The notes: generated from the sequence alone by a model not told the origin. Positions 25,048 through 38,439 are shown, numbered from the stretch's first letter. The stretch is DNA of 64,000 bases from Odobenus rosmarus divergens (GCF_000321225.1 NW_004451527.1:327263-391262), one strand, 5' to 3'. Program-made: numbers and translations.

Positions 25048-25249
25048 GGGGCGCCTGGGTGGCTCAGTTGGTTAAGCGACTGCCTTCGGCTCAGGTCATG
25101 ATCCCGGAGTCCCGGGATCGAGTCCCGCATCGGGCTTCCTGCTCGGCGGGGAGTCTGCTTCTCCCTCTGACCCTCTTCCCTCTTGTGCTTTCTATCTCTC
25201 ATTCTCTCTCTCTCTCAAATAAATAAATAAAATCTTTAAAAAAAAAAAA
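25048..25249 (+). mobile_element. CAN-SINE (young, intact)
   Basis: Head 'gggcgcctgggtggctcagt', CT tract, and 'aaataaataaataaaatctt' plus A-run. A perfect 15-bp TSD, gaagaagccctggag, is at 25033-25047 and 25250-25264. One of the least damaged copies in the window. Confidence 0.96.
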
Positions 25250-25264
25250 GAAGAAGCCCTGGAG

Positions 25265-26960
25265 AACCTTGGGCTTCCTGCAGTGACCAACTTCAATGGA
25301 GAGACAGGCCAGCATGCAGTCTAGGGCCAACTGTGGTAATGAGTCCACTGGAATAGTAGCATGGGGCCATCATGGGTGGGCTTTTCTCAGGAACATGTGT
25401 GGTGGCAGGGGGGGACTCTGGACCCCTGCTTCATTCTGCTTCTGGTATTTTGCCACCTGGAGGGATTCAAATTACAGCTTGGACTCTGGGACCCTCCTAC
25501 ATGTCTGCTGCTGGCTGTTTTAGGGCCACAAAAGGAGCTTGCCAGCACACCCCCAAAGTTCTGCAGATATGACATGGAATAGCCTCAAAGTAGAGGAGAG
25601 CCTCCTTTTTGGAGGTTGGTTTAAAATGAGATGGTTTGTTGAAAAGTAATGATTGGCTAGATGGGGAGGTAAGCTCATAGTCATTATGTATTGGGCCTAA
25701 TGTTTGGTTACTGCCGTTCGTAAATGGGCTTTGAGATTTTATTCCGTTATCTAAGTAGATTCTAATTATCCAAATAGATGCACTTTTTTTTTTGCATGAT
25801 TTGAAGATAAAAGTTCATTTGTCCCTAATGATAAACAAAAAGAATGTTTTCTCAGCTGAATAAAAGGTTAAACTGCTATTCGTTGTGTTTTGTCTTCAAA
25901 CCTTGATAGAAGAAACTTTCTTACCATTTATAGCTATGTAAAAAAAGGTAGAGTTTTGGGTTAGTATAGTTTATGAAAGAAATTTCAACACATTTGTGAC
26001 TTGAATAGAAAAAGCAAAAGAACCAGAGTCTGCTCCATAGAAGGGCTGAAATATCTCTTCTAGGCTTTTAGTTTTCTTCTTTTTTTAAATGACTTCAGAG
26101 GAGAGATTCACTGCTAAATCTAGACTAACAAAGGGAAGGGATTATGAGAAAATAATTTTTGAAATGGGACTTTTTAGGGTGGGAAGCATTTATGATGGTG
26201 TCTGGGAATTATATGGGGAGAATGGTGGTTAGTATGATTTTAATAGAGAGATAGAAATGGAAAGTTTTACCAAGCCTCTTACAAACAAATTTTAGACCAT
26301 TATTATTTTTTCTTAACAGGAAAGCTGTGCGTGGAAGGTTTGCCAGCAAATTGGTAGATCTACCTGACTTGGACAAGGCATCACAAATGCATAGAAATTC
26401 TGGATAAATTATTATAAAAGATATTTGGTAATCCCTAATCAAGTTAAAAGAAAGAGGAGGAAGTCATAAGATGACAGAAATTAAGAGAAAAATCTAGGCC
26501 AGAACAATAAGTAGGAGCAGTGAGGCGCAGTGAGCCCCACGTACAGGCCCTGGGCCGAGGGCTGGCATATTGCCCATGTGGCGTGGGTGGGATGGGCAGG
26601 ACCCACTGAAGGGGGGCTGGCGCGGATCTTCCTGCATAGAGCCCAGAGCCTTCAGGGGCTACTCCTTCGGAAAAACCTCTCCAGCTACTCTCTAGGGAAG
26701 CAGCAAGGAAGTTGCACCTGGAGGTCAAACCCCAGAGATGAAGAACAGTACACTGTGAGGGAGAGTCTGCATATGCTTTAAAAAAAAATCCTCCTCACTC
26801 TCTAGGTGATATCATACAATATTATTTAAATACTCCCTTCCATATTTATGTCATCAGCCTGGACCTTTCTCTCCTCTTCAGTCTGGATGGTCCTCAAGTC
26901 CAGATTACCTTCAAGACAGCTGCACTAAGGCATCTGAGAAGAACTTTGAGGGACACGTGT
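25265..26960. other. Anonymous non-coding stretch
   Basis: No gene recognised. The several overlapping short frames at 25296-25582 and 26444-26781 have no family signature. AT-rich between about 25620 and 26500. Confidence 0.45.
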
Positions 26961-26961
26961 G

Positions 26962-27492
26962 TGGCAGCTAGCCCCCAAAATGGCCCCGAAGATCCGGGCT
27001 TCTGCCATTTGCAGCCTGAGCAGTCCCTCCCATGCCCCACTAGGGGCTGAGTAGTGTGATAGATGGAGTATGGCAGGAGTGACATTATTTAACATTTGAG
27101 ACTAGGTTGTAAAAACACCGTGGCTTCCATTTGGGTTCCTCTTGCTGTCTCTCACCCTCTCTTGGGTCTCGTGCTCTGGAGGAAGCCAGCTGCCATGTCT
27201 TCATACTCAGGCAGCTCATGTAGTGAAGCACTGAGACTTCATGAACAATGGCCAGCATGAACTTCCCAGGCTTGTGATGGAGTGACCCTGAGAGCATATT
27301 CTCCAGCCTCAGTTGTGCCTCCAGCCCTGGTCAAAGCTTAATTGCAATCTCATGAGCCATCCTGAGGCAGAACCAACCATGTAAGCCAAGCTCTGATTCC
27401 CAACCCTCAGACACTGAGAGATAATAAGGGTTTGTTGTTCAAGCTGCTACATTTGGGTGCAATTTGTTAGGCAGCATTGGATAATGAATACA
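26962..27492 (+). mobile_element. Old MLT1-type LTR
   Basis: 'cccccaaaatggccccgaag' at the start and 'ctgctacatttgggtgcaat', 'ttgttaggcagcattggata' at the end match the start and end of older MLT1 LTRs (the end consensus resembles ...ttttggggtaatttgttacgcagcaatagataa...). Confidence 0.65.
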
Positions 27493-28290
27493 GTGCATCC
27501 AAAACCAACTCCCTGTCTTCCCCCAAACCTTGTCCTCCTATAATCTTTCCTGTGTCTGTAAATGATAACTCTGTCCTTTCAACAACTCAGGCCTAAACCT
27601 TTGGAGTCATCTTTGAATGATGAGAGGTAGAGAGTTGTCCCTGTGTTTCTCACATCCCACATCTGATTTTTCAGCAAATCCCTGTTGGCTCTATCTTTAA
27701 AATATATGCATAATCTGACTCCTCCTTACCCCCTCACTAGATACTATCCTGGTCCAAGCCACAATCCTGTCTTGACTGCGTTATTGCAGTAGCTCCTATA
27801 GGTCTCCCTGATTCTGACCTTGTCCAGTTTTGGTCTCTCCACAACAAAGCAGCCAGTTATCTTTTAACATTATAGATCAGATATGTTACTCCTCTGACCA
27901 AATCCCTCTGATGGCTTCCAGTATCACTTAAGATAAAGGCCAAATTCCTTCCAGAGACTCTGATGCTAGTTTTGGCCTTCCTCTGACCTCACCTTTGACT
28001 GTCCCTCCGGCTCCCTTTCCTCCAGCCACACTGGTATCATTATTTTTACTCCAATAGGCAAGGAATAGTCCTGTCTTAGGTTCTGCTTTATTTTCTCCCT
28101 AGCTTTACCATCATCTGACATACTATGTATTTCACATATCTTATATATTGTCTCTGTCCTTCCACTAGAGTGTGCGTCCCATGAAGAGAGGGAATTTTGT
28201 TGGTTCTGTTCACTGATGCATTCCAAGTCCCAAGAGCAATGCCTGGCACCTAGTAGGCACTCAAATATTTTTTGAAAAATAATTGAAATA
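27493..28290 (+). repeat. L2 3' region
   Basis: Ordered L2 phrases: 'tcagcaaatccctgttggct', 'tcctggtccaagccacaatc', 'tgttactcctctgaccaaat', 'ctccagccacactggtatca', 'atgcctggcacctagtaggc' and the end 'actcaaatattttttgaa'. A long, fairly complete 3' portion in plus orientation. Confidence 0.8.
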
Positions 28291-29880
28291 TTATTTGGAA
28301 AATGGGAGGCAAAATACTATATTTGGGAAACAGGAAAATTTGAAAGAGACTATAAAATAAAAAATGTTTAAAACTATTAAAAGTGAAAGGAGTGAGAAGC
28401 ATAAAAAACACAAGGCATTCTTCAAATCAGTCAGATTTGAAAAACAACTGATTTCACTTAAGAAATGAAGAATATAGCAACTTAAAAAAAAACAAACATA
28501 AGGGATCAGTTAGATTTAGAAGACATATCTGAGGAAACCATGCAGAATGGGGCATAGACATATGATGAGATTAAAATATAAAAAAGAAGTTAAAACTTGG
28601 AATGAGAAGGCCTGGCATGTGTTTAATAGCTATCCTGAAGGGAAAAAATAGTGACAGTGGAGGAGAGGTGGTATTTAAAAAAACAATGGCAGAGACTTTC
28701 CCAGATTTGAAAAGCAAAACAAAATATAAATCTTCAGATTAAAATAATATATGGAGTCCCAAGCAGGATTAAAAAATAATTTATATGTAGACACATCAGG
28801 GTAAAACTAAAACACTGCAAAGGAAAAAAATTCTAACTATAGTCAGAGAATGAAAGGGTAATCTCAAAGGAGCAAGTATGAGATTGACAGCAGAATTTTC
28901 ATAAGTAACGATATATGTCAGAATATAATGTAATTACACCTGCAGTCCGCTAATGGAAATAACCACCATCATAGAATTCTATACCCAGCTAAAAGTATCA
29001 TTCAAGACTGAGGGCCAAATGAGAACATTTTCAAAAGAACCCTCATGGACGATTGCCTGAAATAACCACTAAAATGTGTTCATCAGTAAGGAGAAAATTG
29101 AACACAGAAGATTGGAGAGGCACTGGAGTTACAATGGAGAGAAAGAAATTGGTGAACATTTTTATAACTGTAAATGTTCACTTGTAAGCAAGACATTAAT
29201 TTGGAGGAGAGGGTTAAAATTAAAGAGAAATCAAAATACTGAACAAGATGGCACATGGGAGGAGGGAGATCAGAACTGAATTGTTTCTTCACCTGAAGGA
29301 TAGAGATTTTGATTGGATTTTTTTAAAATGTCAAGTATGCATTTTAAGTATCTAAAAGAATGAAATATAAGGTATAATTTTCAATCTAGTAAAGGGGAAA
29401 AGGAGAATGAAAAACACTAACCCATTTAATAAAAGTCAGGAGAGAAGAAAAAAGATTGAAAATTAAGAGGAGAAAAAAAACATGTACCAGGAAAACATTG
29501 AACAAAAGGAAATTTGGTTACTGATATTCTTGGACAATATTAATTGTAAGGCGAAATGTGTTGATGCAGATAAAGAAGATTATACTGAATGATAAGTGAA
29601 AAAATTCACAAGTAAGATACAGCAATCCTAGCCTAATGATCTAGACTCAAATACATAAGGAAAAAAATGGACAGAAGTACAAAGAAAAACTAACAAATTC
29701 ACAATTATAGTAAGAAATATTAAATATCTCTATCAGACACTAATGAAAAAGAAGACAAAATATTAGGAAGGTTGTACTAGATATGAAAAACATGATGAAC
29801 AAAGATGACTTAATGTTTAAGTCATGATTAACAAAGATGACTTAATGTCAAAATACGTATTCCTGGACAAAACCTTCCCC
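28291..29880 (+). repeat. HAL1/L1 ORF1-derived old LINE remnant
   Basis: A-rich plus strand with ordered phrases: 'gaggaaaccatgcagaatgg', 'ggcagagactttcccagatt', 'gtagacacatcagggtaaaa', 'gagattgacagcagaatttt', 'tagaattctatacccagcta' and 'actgagggccaaatgagaac'. These follow the ORF1-type section of HAL1 or L1M elements. No open frame survives. Confidence 0.6.
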
Positions 29881-30178
29881 ATTTTTTTTTAAAGCACACA
29901 GAACCTTTATGTTTACTGACTACATACACCACATAATTGATAACATACAGAGTATATTCCATGACCACAGTGCACAGTTTTTAAAAAGTAAAAATATAAA
30001 TCCCTTGTTCTTTGGAAACTAAATAAATACATTTACAAGAAGTGGTTAAAGAAGAGATTGTATTGAAAATTCTGAAATAATTAATCACATAATAATGACT
30101 GCAATATTTGCCAAAACATGTGAAATTCAGATTTATATAATGGGAAAAAACATGAAAGATTGAAAAATGAATGAATGA

Positions 30179-30370
30179 GGGGCACCTGGGTGGCTCAGTC
30201 TTTAAGCGTCTGCCTTCAGCTCAGGTCATGATCCCAGGGTCCTGGGATCGAGCCCCGCATCGGGCTCCCTGAAGCCTGCTTCTCTCTCTCTCTCACTCCC
30301 CCTGCTTGTGTTCCCTCTCTCGCTGTGTCTCTCTCTGTCAAATAAATATAAAATCTTTAAAAAAAAAAGC
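30179..30370 (+). mobile_element. CAN-SINE (young)
   Basis: Head 'ggggcacctgggtggctcag' and tail 'aaataaatataaaatcttta'. TSD aaaatgaatgaatga is at 30164-30178 and 30371-30385. Internal deletion relative to its neighbours after 'cgggctccctg'. Confidence 0.93.
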
Positions 30371-30385
30371 AAAATGAATGAATGA

Positions 30386-32390
30386 ATCACTCAAGTCATA
30401 AAGTTAGCAAAACAGAAAACCAAAAGAAACCATCTTGACAAAGATGGTGGAAGCGTTGCCGCACCCTTCCTTACATAAAGTTTGGATTTTGAAGCAGGAA
30501 AAATGCTTTGAAAGTGGTAATGGGGTAAAGGAAGACTCCTACTCTATTTTTTTAGGTCTTGTTACCTGTGGATTTAGGGACAGAAAAACCAACTTGAGAG
30601 AGTTGGTTAAATACATCAGTATCATCTGGGGTGGCACCAAGGTTTCAGCTGGGTGAGGAAGAGGCAAGGGCTTTCAGAGAAGAGATCGAGGACACAGGAG
30701 AGGTTTTGACTAAAAATTGGGAGTTCCAGAGATAATGTGGAGAGGGTTGGTAGATTGGATCGGACTGGAAATGATACCGAAATGTGGGGGATAGCTCCAG
30801 GGGTAATGGATCACTTTAGCTTGGGCACGAGGAGGGGACCATGACGTGCAGGGAGTTGAGCATGACATGATTGTTCCTGGTGGGTGAGAACAGGTGCAAA
30901 ATCAGGTTTAGCTATGGTCTTAACACTTGAACCAGACAGTGAGGGGGTTGGTGGGAAGGGGGTATGGGGAGTGGAAGGCTGCACCTGTCCTCTTTGGCTG
31001 CCTAAGTGTCCTTGTCTTGTCTCTTTCAGTATTTTCTACTAATTTCTGGTCTACTGAGGTCTTGTATTTTAGTATAATTTTGAACTATTTTATTTTCTCC
31101 TGCTGATTCCAGGCTTAGGGGCAGGAGGAGAAGGTTGCTGTGTGAGCTTGCGTGAGCTCAGCCTGCGATCTGCATCTGGAAAAAGAGCTTCCGTTTTGAC
31201 CCCATTTCCCACTGACTATGGGGTTCAAGTTCTCCTCTCTGCTTAGGTACTTCAAGAAACAAGTCTTTCCAGGGCTCACGGTTACTGATTAAACCTTTCT
31301 AACTGAGCAAGGCAGGCCAGAATTTAAGAAAAAAATCTCTAGATGAAGGGAGTTCAGTTATATTACATTTGTCAGTGTCAATTATGTTTCTTCTATCTTC
31401 CCACTCCTAAAATGCCCTCTGGGCTTGAACCCCACAGGAACCAGCAGGGACAGGCTTATTTTCCCTCAATACCTGAGTGTGTTCACCGTGGCTTCATTAG
31501 GAGACCTTATACGTGCTACCCCATCTTTGATCCCAAGTTTATTCTTATAGAAACTCAGATGACTCAGGCAGGATCTACCTGCACAGTTTTCAGGTGATAA
31601 CTTTCCCAAGTGCTCACAAACTCGATGTTTTACAAGTGCATTTGCTCCTTGCAGACTTTTGGCTGCACTGTAAGCCTTGGGCTGAGAAAGAATAGTTGAC
31701 TCTGGTTATCAAAGCTTTGTCTAAATAAACTGGGACCTCACTGTATCTCTCTTGGCTATAGAGCTAGGTATATGGACAATCCATCTTGGATGCTCTCCAA
31801 AGTGGGGATAGTTATTGAAGTGTAAAAAAAGACCTCCTTATAAGGAAGTTTTACCTAGAAGGAAGAGCCTCCAGCACTGGCTTAGCAAATAGCATTATAG
31901 TGTATCTCCAGGGTACCAGAGCCAAATATGATTCTCCCTGCCCTCCACCAAAGGCCCAGCCTGGTTTTTATAGGCCAGACATAAATCTGAGAAAGTGTTT
32001 ATAAAATAGACTGGGTCTATCTGGAAGTTTTAAAAAACAACTTTTATAGGTTAATTCTTAGGAAATCGATTTGAGGCTATTTAGAGACATTGCTTTGCAG
32101 GGAATGGGATCCGTCTCCTCTTATCTTGCACTGTCCACTTAGGTGTGTTGTTCATTCAACAAAACAGCACAGTTAATTTTAGGGACGCCTGCTTTATTGT
32201 GCCAGCATGAAAGGACAGGGGGAACCCTTATGAAGTATTTATTAGTGGACCTCAAATCTCAATGCTTTTTTTTTCGTACCTTGTTACGCCATTTCAAATC
32301 TGCATTTGTGCTTGGTAGTCCAGTTCCCCGTTGTAACAGGGATGGCTGGAATCGATCTTAGAACTCGTGTGCTGGTGGTGACTTTAAAGC
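30386..32390. other. Anonymous non-coding stretch
   Basis: Two kilobases with no confident gene or repeat. Frames at 30435-30656 and 31343-31597 have no domain signature. Confidence 0.5.
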
Positions 32391-32480
32391 ATATTTCACT
32401 AAACTTGCCAATTTTATAGATGAGGAGACTGACGCCCAGAGGGAACTGACTCTCTTAGCAGATACCACTGCGTGCAAAGC
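32390..32480 (-). repeat. MIR-like fragment
   Basis: 'ccaattttatagatgaggag' then 'actgacgcccagagggaact' matches the reverse MIR core. Confidence 0.5.
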
Positions 32481-32489
32481 ACCAACACA

Positions 32490-33100
32490 TGGCCCCTGGT
32501 GGGACACAAACATACAAGGGTCAATGTTCTTGTCCTCAGGAGCATTATCTATGATAAAGGAGGTAAAACAAGTTATAAATAACTAATGTGTGATGTGATA
32601 GGAGCTGTAAATGAGGGAAAAGACCAAAGGCATTGTGCTGGAATTTGGGTGTTAGCACTTCATTGGGGGAGAGTGCAAACTGATAATGATCATCAGGTTC
32701 TTGGCACGTAAGGGCAGTCGGGGTGAATTGGTAGGATTTGTGCCCAGTGCTGATGGGAATTAAAGGTAGGCCTACTGGGATGGGAACTTCCCTGGCATGG
32801 AAAGGAAGCAGTAGGCCATCTAGTTTATCCAGACAGTAAACTACAGTAGGGAAAGAGTGGTATGTAAGGTAGGAGGCATGGGTTGGGGCAAGATGACAGA
32901 GACCCTTGGAAGTTGGAGTGAGCAGTGTGACTTCATACAGTAGACAGTGGTCCAATGTGTCCACTGCTTCCAAGGGGTGAAGAGAATGACAGAGAGATAT
33001 TGGGGCAGGGGCCCGATTTCAGGGGGTTGGGCAGTGAGTGCTTGAAGAGAATGTAGAGACAGACTCTGGAAAGTTCTTATGAGTAGTTTGCTAGTAAGGA
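32490..33100 (-). repeat. Possible L2-like fragment
   Basis: 'ttcttgtcctcaggagcatt' and 'aacaagttataaataactaa', then 'gtgtgatgtgataggagctg', resemble a reversed L2 3' end. The later part (to about 33060) is uncertain. A 142-residue minus-strand frame here (32545-32973) has no recognisable domain. Confidence 0.4.
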
Positions 33101-34170
33101 AAAAATTAGGTTAGGTAGGTAGTTTGTGCGTAGGTGGGGGAGAATAAGGTCTACAGGGAACACATATGTAAAAAGGAAAAAAATTAGTTGCAAGGAAAGC
33201 CCAGATTTTCAGATGGCTGGAACCCTGATGAAAGTGGGCACTAAGCTTCTGGATGTGTTTTTTTGTCCACGGTATTAGTATGGCAAGCATTTCCTAAAAT
33301 CTAAAAACCTGAAAGTGCTATTTCATCTTCTTATGTCATCACTAATGATCTTGGGTTTGGAAATCTGGACCCAATCTGACCCTTACAGCATGGGGAGTTG
33401 CCCCTAGGGTAAGTGGGGCTCTTGGGTTGAAGAGCAGACCAGGGTGGGCTCACAGCTCTGTAACTCACACATCACTGGGGACCCCGAGGTTGTACCTTGT
33501 AATGGCAGGCACTCACAAGGATCTGCAAAACACAGCGAATAGCCATTTGGATTATCCCAACTCCACAGGCCAGATCAAAGGAGATTAATTTGACGCGTTG
33601 CCCCCTTGACTTAAGCATTTGGCAAATGTCTCATTCTTTTAGAGATGATTTTGAGTTTTGTAGAATTAAGACCCTTTTTTTTTCTCTCCAAGCATATTTC
33701 TCTCAGTTTTCAAAAGGTTGGGTACTTGTGGGAAATTTAATCCACATGTTTATGATTCATTTTGACTCCACTCCTTTCAAATTTATCTTTGGAGCATGAG
33801 TTGGTACTTGAGAAGCCTTTTAAAGTTCAGGACTTTTAGAACCAGATAGTTATTTTGCTAGCTGTGTCTTGAAAACACATTCAAAAATTTTCGTTAGGAT
33901 CAAAACCTGGAGTCTGGAGGGGCGTCTGAATGCAGCGAACCCTCAAGGCCATGGCAGTGTATTTTCCACAGCAAATCCATAGGCAAAGGATGGGGAGAGT
34001 AGACAAGGAGCCGTTTCCTTAGTGGTGAAGAAGGGGTATCTGTGTTTATAGGAGTGTCATCCGGGTTGCTTCAAATATTCCCCAAGACAGCATGCCTGGG
34101 AAGCATCATGGCATCTGTGTCCTCCCTGGTAGGCCCTGCTTCTTTTTCAAGATTCTTATGCACAGATCTT
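33101..34170. other. Anonymous non-coding stretch
   Basis: No gene or clear repeat seen. Confidence 0.5.
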
Positions 34171-34174
34171 TGAG

Positions 34175-34300
34175 CTGCTGGGACATTACAGATCACTGCA
34201 ACCCCCTCATTTAATAGATGAAATTGAAGCTCAGCGAGGTTCAATGTTTTTGCCCCAGATCTCACACATTTGAAGTTGAGATCCTCTGCAGGCTTCCATG
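34175..34300 (-). repeat. MIR fragment
   Basis: 'ccctcatttaatagatgaaa' with 'ttgaagctcagcgaggttca' and 'gccccagatctcacacattt' follows the reverse MIR order. Confidence 0.6.
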
Positions 34301-34960
34301 ATGCCCGTTTCATCCGAAAGAGAAGAATATTTGATGAAAATCAAGGGCACGCGGTGGGGACTTGGGATTGGGTCTGGGTAGGGGGGTGGTGCCATTTTGG
34401 GAGCGTGAGAAAGAGGTTGAACCCTTACTTCTGCATGGCGTACCCTCTTTGAGTGTCTGTCTCTTTTAGATTGTCTGTTTGGGGTTGCATCTCCTCTTTG
34501 GAAGAGGGGTGTGTGAAAGAACTCTGAAGGGAATGGGCTTTCAAAGTCTGTTGCCAGAGTAGTGTCACATAGAACATTCTGATGCGAAGCCCTATTTCTA
34601 CAGCATTATTTAGCAAAGATTCTTAGAGCAGGCTGATTACTCCGTACACAGATGCCTTCGATGCTCAGATGGATACATATTTCCTGTTCCAGAACATGAA
34701 TGCCTATTGGATGAGTCAGTGGGTGACCATTCTAAGTATGTTGGATCCACTCAGTCACAGCAGGGGAAATCTATTGACCTTGGATACAAACTTTGGCCCA
34801 GAAAAATGATACTTTGTTATTTAGTTGTAAAAAATGTGGGAAATAGATGCCTATCAGCAAAGGTCTTGGTCTTTGCTCCACAAGGAAATTCGTGGTGAAA
34901 TTTATGAAGGTTTTTTATCAGAGTGAGGTCAACAGAACATATTCACACACAGGCCATTTA
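34301..34960. other. Anonymous non-coding stretch
   Basis: No gene or repeat recognised. Confidence 0.5.
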
Positions 34961-34964
34961 AAAT

Positions 34965-35260
34965 AGCATTTATTTGTTTAGTAAATGATTATAAAAGTAC
35001 TATATGCTCATGGTGGAAAGCTCGAAAAATGCCAAAAGTATAAAGAAGAAAAAATAAATTACTTTTAATTCCATTACCAATGTTAGAGATAACCAATGTT
35101 AACATTAATGTTTGAGAGTTTCCCGGTCTTTTTAGTGGGTGTATAGATTCTTTTTTTATTTGTTTATTTATTTTTGTACAAAAGGTACTCTTTTTCCTGT
35201 TGTATACTGTTTTGTTTTTTAATTGTAAAGGTCAAGAGGAGATAAATGTTTCATAAGCAT
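34965..35260 (-). repeat. Old L1 (L1ME-type) 3' region
   Basis: 'aaaagtactatatgctcatg', 'gttagagataaccaatgtta' and 'ttgtatactgttttgttttt' resemble the antisense 3' region of ancient L1 elements. Confidence 0.5.
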
Positions 35261-35797
35261 CTAAGACCAATAGCCAGGATTTAATTGGGTCTCAGACCCC
35301 ATATGAGATCCAAAGCATCTGTAGGATCCCAAACAGCTGAAGTTCATGGATCTTTACTCCATGTTGTTCCCTTTACCCTCTGCATACTTTTCTTCCCACG
35401 ACTGATTACCAACATCCATTTTTCTCTACCTGCTTGCATCTTCTCACATATGGTTTCTCATTTCTTGTAGTTTTGGTTGGCTTTGGCTCACACACGGGGC
35501 CTACCTTTGGGGCCTTTTTCTCTGCATACCATTTATATGACATTTCCAACTATTCAGAGAGAGAATCTGATTTATTTGGCTAATAACGCTTATCTTTATT
35601 TGAGTATAGTTTGGCACACAGGCTCTACCATAAATTGCTGTCGAGCTGGGTCAGTTACTTCTCTGATCTATTCAGGGATGGGCAGATGAGGAGGGGATTC
35701 AGGTAACATTTAGAAAATAATATCGAAGGGCAATTAAATCACCCCAAACCCTGCTATTTGGTCACACACACTGTTTATGTTTTTATGATTTTTCCTT
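35261..35797. other. Anonymous non-coding stretch
   Basis: No gene or repeat recognised. Confidence 0.5.
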
Positions 35798-35809
35798 TAC
35801 ATCATTTTT

Positions 35810-36024
35810 ATTTTTTTTTTTTTATTTTTTTTTAAAGATTTTATTTATTTATTTGAGAGAGAGAGAGAATGAGAGAGAGAGAGCACATGAGAGGGGGGAG
35901 GGTCAGAGGGCGAAGCAGGCTCCCTGCTCAGCAGGGAGCCCGATACGGGACTCGATCCAGGGACTCCAGGATCATGACCTGAGCCGAAGGCAGTCGCTTA
36001 ACCAACTGAGCCACCCAGGCGCCC
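35810..36024 (-). mobile_element. CAN-SINE (young)
   Basis: T-run, 'agattttatttatttatttg', GA tract, and inverted head 'ctgagccacccaggcgccc'. A perfect 12-bp TSD, tacatcattttt, is at 35798-35809 and 36025-36036. Confidence 0.95.
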
Positions 36025-36039
36025 TACATCATTTTTCTA

Positions 36040-36505
36040 TGATAGGTGCATTTATACACATGTGTGTTTGCATGGGAGAGTATATATTTTTAAAATGTAA
36101 TCACATCTTCCTTTCCTAGCTATATTCTGAAGATTTTCTTATGCATTTAGCTATTTCCAAAACCCGATTTGTAGAGGTGTACAATGGTTCATTTTATGGG
36201 CATACCAGTATTTGATTTCACAATCCTGCTATTACTGGGCCTTTTATGGTGTCTGCAGTGGGAGGAAGGACTGCTCCTGCATCCCATTAAGACAAAGTTT
36301 CTTATCATTGGAGGTCATGGGCGGCTGCTAGGAGGGCAAAAAATGGCTCATATCTACTGTAGGCTCTTCCCGGTAGATAATTTAGTTTTGTGAAGATAAG
36401 GATACTTGCATTCTGTCTGTTTGTCTTAGTCTCTCTCTCTCTTTTCTTTTCAAATTTATTTTTTTAGACCGTTTGGGATTTCTTTTGATGTACAGCATAA
36501 GGAAG
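36040..36505. other. Anonymous non-coding stretch
   Basis: No gene or clear repeat. Confidence 0.5.
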
Positions 36506-36509
36506 GACT

Positions 36510-37400
36510 TTAACCTTTACATTTTTTTCCCTAAAAATTTAATCTAGTGCCCCAGACCATTTTATTCATTTACTATCCCTTATTTCTCAACTGATTTGGA
36601 ATATCATGTAATTGAATCCCTTGATTCTCAGATGCAATTGACTATGAGAGTCCCCTCTCATTTAAAACTGGAGCAATTTAAAATTCTTGAGTCGCATACT
36701 GATATCAGAAATATTACAATCCAGAAAGAGAGTACCAAACTGTCCCATCCACCTAGCTGTTTCTGGGTTTTCTATTCTCTGGCACTGACCTATTTTGGAG
36801 CATATTACTATTTCAATAGTTATGAGTTAAAATTTGTTTGGCACCTAGCATATTTATAATTTTTAATATTTTACTTAAGTACAGTTATAATTCTATTAAT
36901 TTTTTTTGCCCAGTCTTGTCCATTTGTGATTCTGATCTTCCAAGTGAATTCCCTCCAATACCATTCTTCAAAGAATTACATTAAATTTGCTGTTAGCATT
37001 GCCATAAATTTGAAAGAACTTGTCTGTTGACACTATTAAATCCTTTGATAACTTTGATTTTTTTTATCCTGCTTATTATTAATTCTAATAGATTTTCAGC
37101 TGGTTCTCTTTAGTTTTCCACATGTGCACTGATTTGATATTGAATATATTATTATTGTTGTGTCTGTTCTTAATGGAAATCCTTCTGGTGTTTTACCCAT
37201 TCTGTAGGATACTGTCTATTGGTCCAAGATAGGTCATATTGTCATTTTAAGTAAATATCCTAGTTTTTCTAAGAGTTTGAAACAGAATAAAATGTTGAAA
37301 AATAGTTTGATGTCCACTTCCCTCTATCAAGGACATACTATATATATTTTTTCCTCTTTTTAACTTACTAGATTTTAAACATATAGACATACTTTAATTT
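36510..37400 (-). repeat. Old L1 (L1M-type) 3' portion
   Basis: Plus strand has the antisense L1 phrases 'cccagaccattttattcatt', 'tctgggttttctattctctg', 'ggcactgacctattttggag' and 'gccataaatttgaaagaact'. Decayed, with no TSD found. Confidence 0.55.
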
Positions 37401-37709
37401 CATTATAAACTCTACTTTGCCTTTGTGTATTATATTGGTCAGCATTTACCATTATGCATCCATGTTCATAAGGGAGATTTAATCGATAGTATTTTTGGTT
37501 TTTCCTTTTTTTTTTTATCCTCTTAGATCATCTCTGGTATAGAGGGTTGAATTATCGAGACGCTTTATTTTGTGGCACATTTTTGTCATTGGTCTGTGGC
37601 AGTTGTCACTACGTATTTATTTATCCGTCTGCCTGTTTATTCCCATCTACCCCCAACCCCTATTCTCCTTTCCTTCTCTCCCCCTCCCTCAATAAACAAA
37701 CATTGTGAC

Positions 37710-37914
37710 TTTTTTTTTTACATGTTTTAAAGATTTTATTTATTTATTTGAGAGACAGAGCGTGCATGCACGAATGGGGGAAGGAGCAGAGGCAGAGGGA
37801 GAAGCAGACTCCAGGCTGAGCTGGGAGCCCGATGCGGTACTCGATCCCAGGACTCTGGGATCATGACCTGAGCCGAAGGCAGATGCTTAACTGACTGAGC
37901 CACCCAGGTGCCCC
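37710..37914 (-). mobile_element. CAN-SINE (young)
   Basis: 'agattttatttatttatttg' to 'gagccacccaggtgcccc'. TSD aaacattgtgac (37698-37709) and aagcattgtgac (37915-37926), one mismatch. Confidence 0.94.
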
Positions 37915-37929
37915 AAGCATTGTGACATT

Positions 37930-38199
37930 TTAAAAGGGCACTTATTTGACTGGGTCCTTTGAAAATGTGCATTGCCATCATGCGGTATGTCTTATTAATT
38001 TATTTCGTTATAGACCTCATGCTCTTTTTAACTTTTTATTATTTTTATTATTTTTTTATTCTTTTATTTTTCTTAGCACTGCACACATTTTTTTTTTTTT
38101 TACTTTTTAAACTAAGCCCCCTGGGCTTAGGACCCACCCATGTTACTGTGTTTCTGACAGCTACCCAGCACTTCCGTATGTCACGCAGGGAATTTCTTT
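37930..38199. other. Anonymous T-rich stretch
   Basis: No gene. T-runs between 38085 and 38101. Confidence 0.5.
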
Positions 38200-38213
38200 G
38201 ACTGCAGATTTTG

Positions 38214-38424
38214 GTTTTTTGTTTGTTTGTTTGTTTCAAGATTTTATTTATTTATTTGACAGAGAGAGACACAGCGAGAAAGGGAACACAAGCAGGGGGA
38301 GTGGAAGAGGGAGAAGCAGGCTTCCCGTGGAGCAGGGAGCCGATGCGGAGCTCGATCCCAGGACCCTGGGATCATGACCTGAGCCGAAGGCAGACGCTTA
38401 ACGACTGAGCCACCCGGGCGCCCC
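38214..38424 (-). mobile_element. CAN-SINE (young)
   Basis: (GTTT)n then 'agattttatttatttatttg', ending 'gagccacccgggcgcccc'. A perfect 14-bp TSD, gactgcagattttg, is at 38200-38213 and 38425-38438. Confidence 0.96.
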
Positions 38425-38439
38425 GACTGCAGATTTTGT

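Noticed and set aside
25048..25120. A tRNA-Lys gene at the start of SINE copies
   Set aside because: The tRNA-like part is the SINE head. It lacks an intact cloverleaf and is followed by the CT tract and A/T tail, the same in all copies.
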